A DNA stretch of 64,000 nucleotides. Source: Deltaproteobacteria bacterium. GTDB lineage: Bacteria; Myxococcota_A; UBA796; SXON01. Positions 52,804 through 61,737 of this stretch are shown piece by piece. A program made the translations under genes and the position numbers. The DNA lies in assembly GCA_947445035.1 (NCBI GenBank), contig CANFCK010000021.1, positions 1 through 64,000 of the forward strand, in the 5' to 3' direction. The notes below the pieces were generated by a model that ran no database searches, had not been told where the DNA came from, and saw only the letters and a program-made list of their open reading frames with translations. Within the stretch, counting starts at the first letter, position 1; the number at the start of each line of letters is the position of its first letter.

Positions 52804-54747
52804 TCAGGGCACCGCGTCGCAGTTCCCTTCCGCACACAGGCAGGCGCCGACGCAGTAGTTGACGATCTCGCCGGTCTCGAAGAAGTGTGCCATCTGCTCC
52901 TGGCCGGCAAAGGCCCGGCGCGTGTCCTCGTGCGTGTCGAACTCGTCGTTGGGCGGAGTGTTGTCCTGCGGCACCACGGGCGCGCCGTGGTCGTACTCGG
53001 TGATGGCACTGCCGGTGACGGGGCCGTCCACGGAGGCGATTCCCCAGAGCTCGACCAGCGGAACATTGGGGTTGGTAGCACCATAAGCGCGGGCCATGTT
53101 GTGGGCGCCGAGGGTCGTGACCTGGGCATCGCCGATGGCGTCCTGCAATAGGATCTGTTTGGCACTGACCCCGGGAAGGGGCTCGGCGTTCATCTGCCGA
53201 CCCAGCCCGCCCGCCTCGCCCGGGTCCCAGATCTGCTGGATGAGCGCCATCCACAAGACCAGGTCACGTTCGTCATCGTAGACCGACTGGAACATCGCGA
53301 AGAAGGGCACGAAGTCGGAGCTCCGCGTCAGCAGGATCGAGTAGGGCATGCCGCCGACCCCGAGGGTGGCACGCTCGATTTCCGGGGAGCTGGCGACGTA
53401 CCCCCCCCCGAGGATCGCGCCCTGGGAATTGCCGTAGTAGACAACGTCGCTGGCGTCGATGAGCGCGGTGCCCTCGACCCTCATCGCCTCGTCGCGGACC
53501 ATGGCGCCCTGCATCATCCAGATTGCCGCCGCGAACTCGAGGTAGCCCTGTTGGGTACGCTCGGCGATGGTGGCAAAGCGGCCGAGATCCTGAACCAGCA
53601 TCAGGGTGATCGCATCGACGTCATCCTCCTTCATGCCGGTCCAGTCGACCGCGAACAGGATGTAGCCGTACCGGTCGGCCACCTCGGCGAGGTAGCCGCT
53701 GTGCACCTCGTCCTGGCCGCCGAGCAGGCCGTGGCCGTACTGCAGGAGCTGGAGCGGCCGCGGGTTGGTCTGGGCGGTGCGCGGAACGACGATCGTGAAG
53801 GGAACCGTCGTCTCCCCGTTATACGTTGGCATGCCCGACGAGTCGCGTGTGAGCAGGGTGTCGGAGCTGTCGGTCTCGGTGTAGAGCGGCACCGTCATCC
53901 GCCCGTGGATGCGCTTCCACGTGTGAAGCTCCTGCTCAGGGGTGAACTCCTGGACCTCGTCGATGACGTAGGGCGGGCCGTCGGCGCCCACGCGCTCTTT
54001 GGCGTCGGTGCGCATGAACTGGATGCGACCGGCGACGGACTCGGCCGACTTGATCGTGAAGTCCCACGCAATGTGCACGTCCTCCTGCGCCCAGTGGGCG
54101 TCGGTGAGCTTGCCGAAGATCTCTGCGTACAGGTCGCGACGACCTTCGAGGTCGAAGTTGTTGGTCTCCACGTCGTCCCGCAGCGCCAGGAAGCCCTCGC
54201 TTGGCGTGATCGGAGCGCCCGCCGCGTCCCCGATGTGGCGCAGGGCGACGACGTAACGATGGCCGTTGAGATACGGCGTTGCCGGCCGAATGTACAGCAT
54301 CCGGCTGCCTTCGATCGCGTTGCCGGCGTAGTCGAGCTCGCACCAGACGGGGTGGCGTTCACCCGTGTCCCAGTCCACGACGATGACGTCGGAGGCCTCA
54401 AGGAGGGAATCGCCGATGTTCGCGTGGCCGGGAAGCGTACCGATGGCCATGCCCGGGATCTCGACGATCAAGGGCGTCATTGGCGAAAAACCGTCGAGCT
54501 CGTTCCAATATTTCGGGTCAGGCTGGTAGCTGAGCTCGCCCTGGTTGGTGAACGGGAGGGTGGTCGGCCCCAGGTGCACCCGAACGCCGGTGGGCGTGGA
54601 GGTGTCTTCCCGAAGGAAGAAGCTGGACGGGAAGGGATCGGCGCAGCGCGAGTACGACAGCGGATCGCAGTCGGTGAACTCGGTGGCGAGCGGGTCGGTG
54701 GCGGTGTCACAGGCGACCAGGAGTACGGAGAGGAGGAGGCGCGTCAT
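52804..54747 (-). CDS. Lipoprotein with alpha/beta-hydrolase fold
   Basis: 647 aa. The signal peptide is MTRLLLSVLLVAC (Cys 13). The N-terminal half (DCDPLSYSRCADPFPSSFFL, LDGFSPMTPLIVEIPG, IEGSRMLYIRPATPYLNGHR) matches the N-terminal domain of virulence-factor-type lipases of exported bacteria, ending with an Ig-like section. The C-terminal half is an alpha/beta hydrolase: LLQYGHGLLGGQDE (oxyanion region), FAVDWTGM, then nucleophile elbow YYGNSQGAILGG, and late acidic and His residues (LGAHNMARAY, YDHGAPVVP). It may hydrolyse lipids or esters at the cell surface. The last 20 residues hold four Cys. Confidence 0.75.
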   Translation of the reverse strand: MTRLLLSVLLVACDTATDPLATEFTDCDPLSYSRCADPFPSSFFLREDTSTPTGVRVHLGPTTLPFTNQGELSYQPDPKYWNELDGFSPMTPLIVEIPGMAIGTLPGHANIGDSLLEASDVIVVDWDTGERHPVWCELDYAGNAIEGSRMLYIRPATPYLNGHRYVVALRHIGDAAGAPITPSEGFLALRDDVETNNFDLEGRRDLYAEIFGKLTDAHWAQEDVHIAWDFTIKSAESVAGRIQFMRTDAKERVGADGPPYVIDEVQEFTPEQELHTWKRIHGRMTVPLYTETDSSDTLLTRDSSGMPTYNGETTVPFTIVVPRTAQTNPRPLQLLQYGHGLLGGQDEVHSGYLAEVADRYGYILFAVDWTGMKEDDVDAITLMLVQDLGRFATIAERTQQGYLEFAAAIWMMQGAMVRDEAMRVEGTALIDASDVVYYGNSQGAILGGGYVASSPEIERATLGVGGMPYSILLTRSSDFVPFFAMFQSVYDDERDLVLWMALIQQIWDPGEAGGLGRQMNAEPLPGVSAKQILLQDAIGDAQVTTLGAHNMARAYGATNPNVPLVELWGIASVDGPVTGSAITEYDHGAPVVPQDNTPPNDEFDTHEDTRRAFAGQEQMAHFFETGEIVNYCVGACLCAEGNCDAVP

Positions 54748-54814
54748 GCGTCGGCGCTATCATGAAAGGGGGGAAGGGCCCTCTCCCTGGCGTTCTCATG
54801 GGCCTGGGAGCTGC

Positions 54815-55746
54815 TTACGCGCCCCGCCGGAAGGCCTGGATCCCGGCGCCCACCACGACGCCGGAAAGCCCGAGCCACAGGCCGTGGAGCTGCGCCCAGG
54901 CGACGAGCAGTACGACCGCCACGCCAACCAGCGCCGGCCCCGCGCGCACATGCCAACGGCGCGAAGCCGCCGCGAGACCGGTGGTGACCAGCGCGAGGAA
55001 GCCATCGGTGGCCGCGGAAGCATCGACGGGATCGGCTCCGTCGCGCAGGGTCTCGAACATCTCGCCATGCGCGACCACGCCGGGTTGGCGGCCAAAGCGG
55101 GTGAGGTCGCGGTCGAGTCGGCAGGCGCCGAGAAAAACCGTGCGCCCCGCCACGCCCGACCAGGCGGGCCGCTTGTCCCAGTCGAAGAAGGGGATGAGGT
55201 AGGGCATGAAGACGTGCGTGTCTCCGCGAGCGGGCCACGCCTGGTCGCCGATGTGGAGCTGGCCGCCCTGGTAGCTGGCGATGGGCGACCCGCGATGCTG
55301 CGCGAGCGCCACGGCCGCGAGGGGGGGCACGGCCGCGTCGATCGGCACCCCTACGACGACGGCCGCGGCCCCTGATCAACGGCTTTTCGTTCGCCGATTT
55401 GTACGTTGGCGGGGAGCATCGAGGGCGCGCCCAGCCATCCCACTGCGATCGGCAGCGAGGTCGCGGTGAACGTGGCCGCCGGGACTTCGCCGTAGTCGAA
55501 ATCGAGCACCAGACCGCGGGCACCGCCCGCCTCCAGCGCGACGACCACCGCCGGAAGCTCGCCGAGCTGCGCGGTACGTTAGCCATCGGTCGACGCAGGG
55601 AGGCAGACCGTCGCGCTGCCTTCGCCGTCGAGAGTCTGAAGCGCTCGAACGAACTTGCCCCGCGCGATGAGATCGACGGGGTTGAGGTGACCGAGGACAC
55701 CCGCTGCTACGGCCACGGCGGTCGCGTAGTACGAAAAAGTCGCCAC
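54815..55746 (-). pseudogene. Decayed CHASE2-domain protein gene
   Basis: A CHASE2-like extracytoplasmic sensor can be read in pieces. From GTG 55746: a hydrophobic TFSYYATAVAVAAGVLGHL, then LQTLDGEGSATVCLPASTDG, an in-frame TAA (55579-55581), and RTAQLGELPAVVVALEAGG in the same frame. A frameshift falls within 55352-55375. The rest reads VVVGVPIDAAVPPLAAVALA and RTVFLGACRLDRDLTRFGRQ, then HGEMFETLRDG, two closing helices and a stop at 54815. CHASE2 domains normally sit before kinase or cyclase modules; none follows here. One stop and one shift could also be sequence errors, but two lesions favour a dead gene. Confidence 0.6.
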
Positions 55747-55831
55747 CCAAACCTCGGGGTGAACCTACGCCTCGACCGGTGCGGCGTCGAGGCGGCGTGA
55801 GGTTCGGCCGGTCATCGCCGGCTGAGCGGCC

Positions 55832-56611
55832 TCAAACGCCACGCCGCCGCGACTCCTCCACCCCGCGGCGAGCCAGTTCGTCCGCGCGCTCGTTCTCGGC
55901 GAGGCCCACGTGGCCGGCCACCCACTGCAAGCTGACCCCGGGACGAGCACGAAGCCGCAGGCGCAGACCCGCAATCAACTCCACGTTGGCCTTGGCCTTC
56001 CAGCCCTGGGTGAGTACCCCGCGGCAATACTGCGAGTCGGAAAAGACGACCGCCACCGACTCCGGGGGCTCGGCGGCCGTGTCCAGCTCGTCGAGCGCCA
56101 TCGCGATCGCCGTCAGCTCGGCGACGTTGTTGGTGGAGAAGCCGAGCCCGCGGTGGCGCTCGATCACCCGGCCGTCGGGGAACTTCACCAGGCAGCCGGA
56201 ACCCGCCGGGCCGGGGTTCCCGGTGCACCCGCCGTCGGTGAAACAGCGAATCGCGCTGGACGCGGCCGCCACCTGCACCGTCGCCGCGGTCTTGGCAGCG
56301 CCCGCCTGCGCCGCGGTGCGCGTGCCGGCCGAACCGAAGCCACTGCCGCGGCCGGAAGGGCGTGGCGCCGGCGCCGGACCAGCCGCGCCGACTGCGGGCA
56401 GCGGAGACTCAGGGGCGGCGGCACCCGGAGGAAGCTCGACCGGTGCAGAGCCTTCGGGCTCCACCCGGCCCGCTCCCGCCTGGTAGATGGTGGCCCCCGC
56501 CTTGTCGGAATATCGGACCGCGATCCGACCGGCGACGGCGAGCGGAGCCCCGTCCGCATCGACTTCGGCCCACACCCGCTGACCCTTGAACTTCGCGCGC
56601 GACCATGCCAT
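55832..56611 (-). CDS. rnhA: Ribonuclease HI with N-terminal extension
   Basis: 259 aa. The C-terminal 145 residues are a full RNase HI domain with all four acidic residues: D in FTDGGCTGNPGPAGSG, E in NNVAELTAIAMAL, D in VFSDSQYCRGVLTQGW and D in AGHVGLAENERADELA, which also supplies the His. The first 50 residues (WSRAKFKGQRVWAEVDADG, then AVRYSDKAGATIYQAGAGRV) form a small separate domain, joined by a Pro/Ala/Gly-rich linker. This is not the usual hybrid-binding domain. Removes RNA from RNA-DNA hybrids. A second RNase H (HII) is encoded at 4850-5461. Confidence 0.9.
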   Translation of the reverse strand: MAWSRAKFKGQRVWAEVDADGAPLAVAGRIAVRYSDKAGATIYQAGAGRVEPEGSAPVELPPGAAAPESPLPAVGAAGPAPAPRPSGRGSGFGSAGTRTAAQAGAAKTAATVQVAAASSAIRCFTDGGCTGNPGPAGSGCLVKFPDGRVIERHRGLGFSTNNVAELTAIAMALDELDTAAEPPESVAVVFSDSQYCRGVLTQGWKAKANVELIAGLRLRLRARPGVSLQWVAGHVGLAENERADELARRGVEESRRRGV

Positions 56612-56649
56612 CGGCGTGAGCTAACCTTGCCCCCGGTGTAGAACAGCCC

Positions 56650-57024
56650 GTGTCCGATCAGGACCCGCTCCGCTTTCCGGTGGCGAGCTTCCACCGGGTA
56701 TTCGACACCACTCCGGTGCAGGAGGTGCGGTCGCCCGACGAGCTACTGGACCTCCTCCGCGGCTTTCAGCTGCGAACCGACACCGCGGCCAGCGTCGAGC
56801 GAGAGGTGCAGCGCATCGACCGAGCATGCGCTACCAGCGGTTCCGCCTGCCGATGCCGAGCGCGTCTGCGAAGTCCATGCGGGCGCGCTCCTCGACCCCG
56901 GCGACGACGGGGATCGTGCTCGGTACGACGCCAGCTCTCCCGCCGTTGCGACGGGAGAGCTGGAGCGCCACGCAGCGAGGCGGGCGGCATGTCTGGGTGG
57001 GGTGAGGCGGCGGCGCACGCGTGA
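56650..57024 (+). CDS. Small open frame, possibly a truncated gene
   Basis: 124 codons from GTG 56650, in the 504-base gap between rnhA and the radical SAM fusion gene. The first 58 residues (RFPVASFHRVFDTTPVQEV, ELLDLLRGFQLRTDTAASVE) have normal protein composition. After about residue 60 it becomes Arg/Cys/Gly-rich and looks like chance translation of GC-rich DNA, so a gene may have been cut here. No family recognised. Apart from this frame and the inverted repeat at 56931-56963, I see nothing in the gap. Confidence 0.25.
   Translation: MSDQDPLRFPVASFHRVFDTTPVQEVRSPDELLDLLRGFQLRTDTAASVEREVQRIDRACATSGSACRCRARLRSPCGRAPRPRRRRGSCSVRRQLSRRCDGRAGAPRSEAGGMSGWGEAAAHA
56931..56963. repeat. Perfect 12-base inverted repeat
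   Basis: CCAGCTCTCCCG (56931-56942) and CGGGAGAGCTGG (56952-56963) flank a 9-base loop. The stem lies about 150 bases downstream of the radical SAM fusion gene on its own strand. No T-run follows on either strand. It may be an RNA hairpin, a protein-binding site or a remnant of a mobile element. Confidence 0.6.
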
Positions 57025-57115
57025 GCGGCGGCCCCGGCTTCGGCGAACGGGGGGGCGTCGGCAGGACCCGGGGGCGTCGGGTCAAACGGCAGGGCGAAGC
57101 GCAGCGGCGGCCGCC

Positions 57116-59263
57116 TCACCCCACCCGATGGCTCTGCCCCGTCGAAGCGACGAGCTCATACAACGAGTGGTTGTAACAACCGGCGGAGCAACCTTTTCCC
57201 CAGAGGTGCTCGCGGTGCCGCTGGACCTCTGGGGCGCGCCACAACGCCGAGAGCGGCGTGCGGAAGACGTTGCCCACCTTGAGGCCCTCCCCGCCCCACA
57301 CGCAGCAGGGCAACAGGTCGCCGGTATAGGTGACGCCGTACTGGTCGACGAGCCCGAGGCAGCGGACCGGCCCGCGCTCGCCCGCGTGGTAGCGCAACGA
57401 TTCGGCGTAGTAATGGGCCTTGGCGGCGACATCCGCATCGCGTCGCGACAGTGTGTCCACCGCCGACAGCCACGCCGCTTGGTCCGCGTCGCTGGTGAGG
57501 TAGAGCTCCGGGGCGTCGTTGACCGGCCAGAAGTCGAAGCGGGCGCCTGCGGCTCGCGACGCTTCGTACACCGCAACCAGCTCGCGAACGTTTTGGTTGG
57601 TGACCGTGAAGTAGACGGCGGTGTCGATGCGACCGTCGGCGATGGTCCGGGTGAGCTGCTTCCACGTCCGCGCATGGGCGCCGACCTGTCCGCGGAGCCG
57701 ATCGTGTGTTTCAGGAAGCCCATCGATCGAGAAGCTCATCGACGTGAGCCCGGCGCCGGCGAGCCGTTCGAGGTGGCGATCGACCAGCGTGCCGTTGGTG
57801 GTGACGTTCACCGCCATCCCCAACGAGCGAGCGCGGCGGACGATGTCAGTGAGGCCCGGATGCAAAAGCGGCTCACCGCCCGTGAGCACCACCACCCTCG
57901 TCCCGATGGCAGCAGCCTCGTCGAGCAGGGCCAACGCGCGCTCGGTGGGGACGTTTTCCGGGCGGTCCCAGAGGTCGCAGAAGCTGCAGCGGAGGTTGCA
58001 GCCGCGGTTGATGAGGAAGAGCAGCGTGAGCGGCTTGGAGGGCACGCGCGGCGGCAGGTGGGCCTCGATCGGGGGGCGGGGCACAAAATCGCGCCCTTCG
58101 CCACGGTGGACGGCCCGGGTGGCGCGGGTGACGTCGGACCAGTCCCGCGCTCCGGCATAGGCGCGGGCGCGCTCTCCGAGACGACGGCGCAGCGGCGCGT
58201 CTCCCAGCGCGCGGTGGACCTCGGCGACGAACTGGTGACCCTCGGCCAGGAGCAGCTCTTCTCCGTGACGGAGGGAGAGTCCCTCGGCCCCGAGCGGCGT
58301 GCTCACCACCGCCTTGCCGGCAGCGAAGTATTCCAGGAGCTTCATGCGGGTACCGCCGCCCGCGAAAAGTGGGCAAACACACAGGTCGGCGGACTGGATG
58401 TGCGCGGGGAGGTCGTCCACCGGGCCGGTGAACCGCAGCCGGTCGGAGGCGTAGGCGTTGGGCGCGCCCATTCCCGTACAGACCAGGGAAACGTCGTCAG
58501 GCAGCGACGGCAGCACACGCTCGGCCAGGAAGCGCACGGCCTCGGTGTTGGGGGCGTAGTGCAGGGTGCCGTGGAAGAAGAGCACCGGCCCCCCGCGAAG
58601 GCCATAGCGGGCACGCAGATCGACCCCGCGGCCGCCGTAGCTGGCGAGATCCACGCCGTGTGGAATCAGCCAACCCCGCCCACCGAGCCGTGCGCGGTCC
58701 TCCTCGGACAACACGACCAGTTCGTCCACCGCGGCGACGGCCGCCAGTTCGATCGCACGGATGCGGGCCAGCGCTCCCGTGGACAGCCCCGCCATCTGTC
58801 GTAAGCGATCATGCTCGACATTGTGCTGCACCAGCACACTCCGCCCACCGAGCAGCTTGGCTGCGAGCGCGGCGGGGACGGCGTACCCGGGGAACTCGGC
58901 CTGGTAGACGTCGATGCGCTCGCGGAGGCCCACGTAGAGCACCCGCAGCCACCACGCCGGGTCGACAACGGGCCGGTACAGGAAGGTTTCGTCGAGCGGG
59001 TAGCCGATGCGGGTGAGCCAGCGCTCGAAGCGCGCCTGATCGCGCAACAGCGGGGCTTCCTGCGCGGCCCGGAAGCGCGCGCCGAACGGAATGCGGAGGA
59101 AGGCGCCCCCTTGCCAGCGGAGGTAGGCCTCGCGGTCGTCGGAGATGAGCACCACATGGTCGCCGGCCGCGGCGAGCGCCTCCGCGGTGCGCACGATCTT
59201 GACCGCCGCGCCATGCTGGGTCGGGAAGATGTCCCCGCGGCTGATGATGGCAACGCGGCTCAT
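57116..59263 (-). CDS. Fusion of GT4 glycosyltransferase and radical SAM/SPASM protein
   Basis: 715 aa from ATG 59263 (ATGA overlap with the MFS gene). Residues about 1-385: a GT-B, family 4 glycosyltransferase with ISRGDIFPTQHGAAVKIVRT (acceptor loop), LVQHNVEHDRLR, LIPHGVDLASYG, LFFHGTLHYAPNTEA and CPLFAGGGTRMKLLEYFAAG. Residues about 410-610: a radical SAM barrel with NRGCNLRCSFCDLW (CxxxCxxC for the 4Fe-4S cluster), LTGGEPLLHPG and VNVTTNGTLVD. Residues about 635-700: a SPASM-like Cys set (RCLGLVDQYG, LLPCCVWGGEG, KGCSAGCYNHS), which may hold an extra cluster. The two activities in one chain suggest coupled glycosylation and radical chemistry on one substrate. Confidence 0.85.
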   Translation of the reverse strand: MSRVAIISRGDIFPTQHGAAVKIVRTAEALAAAGDHVVLISDDREAYLRWQGGAFLRIPFGARFRAAQEAPLLRDQARFERWLTRIGYPLDETFLYRPVVDPAWWLRVLYVGLRERIDVYQAEFPGYAVPAALAAKLLGGRSVLVQHNVEHDRLRQMAGLSTGALARIRAIELAAVAAVDELVVLSEEDRARLGGRGWLIPHGVDLASYGGRGVDLRARYGLRGGPVLFFHGTLHYAPNTEAVRFLAERVLPSLPDDVSLVCTGMGAPNAYASDRLRFTGPVDDLPAHIQSADLCVCPLFAGGGTRMKLLEYFAAGKAVVSTPLGAEGLSLRHGEELLLAEGHQFVAEVHRALGDAPLRRRLGERARAYAGARDWSDVTRATRAVHRGEGRDFVPRPPIEAHLPPRVPSKPLTLLFLINRGCNLRCSFCDLWDRPENVPTERALALLDEAAAIGTRVVVLTGGEPLLHPGLTDIVRRARSLGMAVNVTTNGTLVDRHLERLAGAGLTSMSFSIDGLPETHDRLRGQVGAHARTWKQLTRTIADGRIDTAVYFTVTNQNVRELVAVYEASRAAGARFDFWPVNDAPELYLTSDADQAAWLSAVDTLSRRDADVAAKAHYYAESLRYHAGERGPVRCLGLVDQYGVTYTGDLLPCCVWGGEGLKVGNVFRTPLSALWRAPEVQRHREHLWGKGCSAGCYNHSLYELVASTGQSHRVG

Positions 59264-60471
59264 TTGAGTTCGTCTACCTCGCGTAGCGCGGGCGACCAGA
59301 CCGCGGCCACGCCCGCGCTGACGATGGCGGCCACCCCCCCGAGGACCGCGGCGGGAACGAGCCCGAAGACGGTTGCGGCCACCCCGGACTCGAACTGACC
59401 GAACTCATTGCTCACCGACACGAAGAGCCAATTCACCGCGCTGACGCGGCCGCGCATTTCGTTGGGGGTGCGCAGCTGCACGATGCAGTGGCGGATGACC
59501 ACGCTCACCTCGTCCGCGGCCCCCGCGATGGCCAACGCCACGAGGCTCAGCGCCACGCTCGTGGAGAGGGCAAACACGATCGTCGCGACACCGAAGACCA
59601 CGACCGACCCCAACATCAGCGCGCCGGCACGCCGCTGGATGGGATGGCGCCCGATCCACAGCGCCATCGCCGCCGCGCCCGCTGCCGGCGCCGCTCGCAG
59701 CAGCCCCAGCGTGTCGGGCCCACCGCCGAGCACCTCCTTGGCATAGATCGGCAAAAGCGCGACCACCCCACCGAACATCACCGCCACGAGGTCGAGGGAA
59801 AGCGCCGCAAGCATGTCCGGTCGCGACCATACGAACCGTAGCCCGTCCATCGCACCGCCGCGGTTCCGCTCCGTGGTTGCCGGGCCGGCCGCCGGAAGCG
59901 CCAACGCCGCAACGGCGCCACCCACCGCACAGGCCGCCGCGACCATGTGCACCTTCCACGCCGCGCCGAGCGCGAAGTACACCAAGCCCCCAAACCAGGG
60001 TCCGGCAATCGCGCCGAGCTGAAAGACGCTGGACGACCACGTCAGCGCGTTCGGAAAGTGCGTGGCGGGCACGAGCTCAGGGAGGATGCTCTGGCTGGTC
60101 GGCGACGAGAACGCGCGGGCCAGCCCCACGAGGCCGGAGAGCACCAAAAGAGGCCAGACTTCTTTGGTGCCGGAGAAATCCACCGCGCCCAGCCCGAGGA
60201 TCCCCACCGCGATGACCACCCAACACCCGGCGAGCAGGTTGCGCCGGTCAAAGCGGTCGATCGCCGCGCCGATGACCGGAAACAGCAGGAAGGTCGGCAA
60301 GAACTGGGCGAGCCCCACCCACGCCAGATCCATCGCGTTGTCGTTGATCGCGTAGGCCTGCCATCCCAGCGCCACACCCATGATCTGTTGGGCCAACACC
60401 ATGAAGATGCGGGCGAGCTGAAACCGCCGGAACGCAGGGACGTCCAAGGCGTTGTAGAGGGTCGCGGCCAC
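59260..60471 (-). CDS. MFS transporter, EntS-like
   Basis: 403 aa from GTG 60471, about twelve helices. Similar to the MFS_3/EntS group of exporters: ALGWQAYAINDNAMDLAWVG, PVIGAAIDRFDRRNLL (the loop 2-3 motif D-R-x-x-R-R), GLARAFSSPTSQSILPELVP and TPNEMRGRVSAVNWLFVSVS near helix 10. Members of this group export siderophores and other small products. It is between the CapA-like gene (10-base gap) and the GT4-radical SAM fusion (4-base overlap), so it may export the product of that enzyme. Confidence 0.82.
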   Translation of the reverse strand: MAATLYNALDVPAFRRFQLARIFMVLAQQIMGVALGWQAYAINDNAMDLAWVGLAQFLPTFLLFPVIGAAIDRFDRRNLLAGCWVVIAVGILGLGAVDFSGTKEVWPLLVLSGLVGLARAFSSPTSQSILPELVPATHFPNALTWSSSVFQLGAIAGPWFGGLVYFALGAAWKVHMVAAACAVGGAVAALALPAAGPATTERNRGGAMDGLRFVWSRPDMLAALSLDLVAVMFGGVVALLPIYAKEVLGGGPDTLGLLRAAPAAGAAAMALWIGRHPIQRRAGALMLGSVVVFGVATIVFALSTSVALSLVALAIAGAADEVSVVIRHCIVQLRTPNEMRGRVSAVNWLFVSVSNEFGQFESGVAATVFGLVPAAVLGGVAAIVSAGVAAVWSPALREVDELK

Positions 60472-60481
60472 TGCGGAGCCC

Positions 60482-61669
60482 TTACTTCGGGGTCAGAAAT
60501 TCCGCCCCCACGATGCGACGGACGATCGGCAGCCGCGCCGCGTATCCGCACCCGGCGTAGGCCGGATCGCCGAGCGCCGCCTCGATGAGCACGGTGCGCA
60601 TTCGCGAGGGGCGCCCACGACAGCCGGTCTGGCCATGCTCGACCCAGGTCGGATGGAGCCGCGCCGAAACGAGGTGCACACCCTCTGTCGTGCGCTCAGC
60701 GACGACCTCGAAGAGCCCACCGTCGCGACGCAGCGCCTGACTGGAACCGGACGCCGCCCCCGCGCTCCACCCCTGGGCGGCCATCAGATTGCCGAGGCTG
60801 TGGATGACCACCCCGCGGCGGCCGTTCTTCTCGATCCAGCGGGCGCTCTGGAGGACGTGCGGATGATGGGCAAGGATGATGTCCACGCCGCCGGCGATGA
60901 GCGTGCGCGCGAACCGTTCGTCCCAGTCCTTGGGCGTGGTCTGGTACTCGACACCCCAGTGCAACGACAGCACGATCAGCGCGGCGCCATCGGCACGAGC
61001 GGAGGCGACCCCCGCCAGGATGTCGTCCACGTCGAACTTGAAGACGCAGGGCTCGTCGGGGCCGCGGTTCAAGTAGAGATTGTGAATCCGCGTCGTGGAG
61101 AACCAGCCGACCTTGATGCCGTTGCGCTCGAAGAATACCGGTTTCTGTGCGTCCGCGCAGGTGGCGCCTGCGCCGGCGTGAACCAGGCCGACCTGGTCGA
61201 GGTTGCTCAACGTCTCCAGAAGCCCGTCGGTGCGCTGATCCCAGACGTGATTGTTTGCCAGCGCGGCGCCATCGAAGCCCGCATCCCGGAGAGCCACCGC
61301 CAGCTCGACCGGGGCGTTGAACACCTTTTCCCCGAGCCGCCCATTGCGCACCGGGGCGATGGGGGTCTCAAGGTTGACGATCGCCAGGTCGGCCGCCTGC
61401 ACCATGGGCGCGATCTCGGCGAACAAGCTGGCCCAGCCGTAGCGCGCGCCGCTGAGCTTCACGGGGTCGTGGGGGATCACGTCGCCAGCGCCGAGGATGG
61501 TGATGCTTGCGGGGAGCGGCGGGGGAGGCGGTGCGGGAGCGGGCGAGGTTGGCGCGGTCGCGACGGCGGCAGCCTCGGTCGCGACCGGACCTGCCGCCAC
61601 GGGCGGCACCGAATCGCCGCTCATACAGCCGAGGAAAGTGGCTAAAAACATCGCACGATGGCCTATCAT
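60482..61669 (-). CDS. CapA-family lipoprotein
   Basis: 395 aa from ATG 61669 (MIGHRAMFLATFLGC, Cys 15); a start at 61651 would leave too short a signal. A Pro/Ala-rich linker leads to a metallophosphatase-like CapA domain: ITILGAGDVIPHD, DLAIVNLETPIAP, GAALANNHVWDQ, VLSLHWGVEYQT and IILAHHPHVLQSARWIEKNG. Members of this family occur with poly-gamma-glutamate capsule genes but are also common alone. The metal-site Asp, Asn-His and His residues are present, so it is probably an active phosphoesterase at the cell surface. Confidence 0.82.
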   Translation of the reverse strand: MIGHRAMFLATFLGCMSGDSVPPVAAGPVATEAAAVATAPTSPAPAPPPPPLPASITILGAGDVIPHDPVKLSGARYGWASLFAEIAPMVQAADLAIVNLETPIAPVRNGRLGEKVFNAPVELAVALRDAGFDGAALANNHVWDQRTDGLLETLSNLDQVGLVHAGAGATCADAQKPVFFERNGIKVGWFSTTRIHNLYLNRGPDEPCVFKFDVDDILAGVASARADGAALIVLSLHWGVEYQTTPKDWDERFARTLIAGGVDIILAHHPHVLQSARWIEKNGRRGVVIHSLGNLMAAQGWSAGAASGSSQALRRDGGLFEVVAERTTEGVHLVSARLHPTWVEHGQTGCRGRPSRMRTVLIEAALGDPAYAGCGYAARLPIVRRIVGAEFLTPK

Positions 61670-61737
61670 GGCGGCCCAGGGCGGCTCCACCACGCGCGGT
61701 GATGGACCCCATCGGCGGTAGGCCGGCTCGTCGCGAG

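Noticed and set aside
55579..55581. Stop in the CHASE2 gene as a recoded codon
   Set aside because: The codon is TAA, which does not encode selenocysteine, and a frameshift lies further down. Decay is the simpler reading.
57002..58804. A 600-codon open frame on the plus strand
   Set aside because: It lies opposite the GT4-radical SAM gene, is Arg/Gly/Ala-rich and shows no family motif. GC-rich DNA keeps such antisense frames open.
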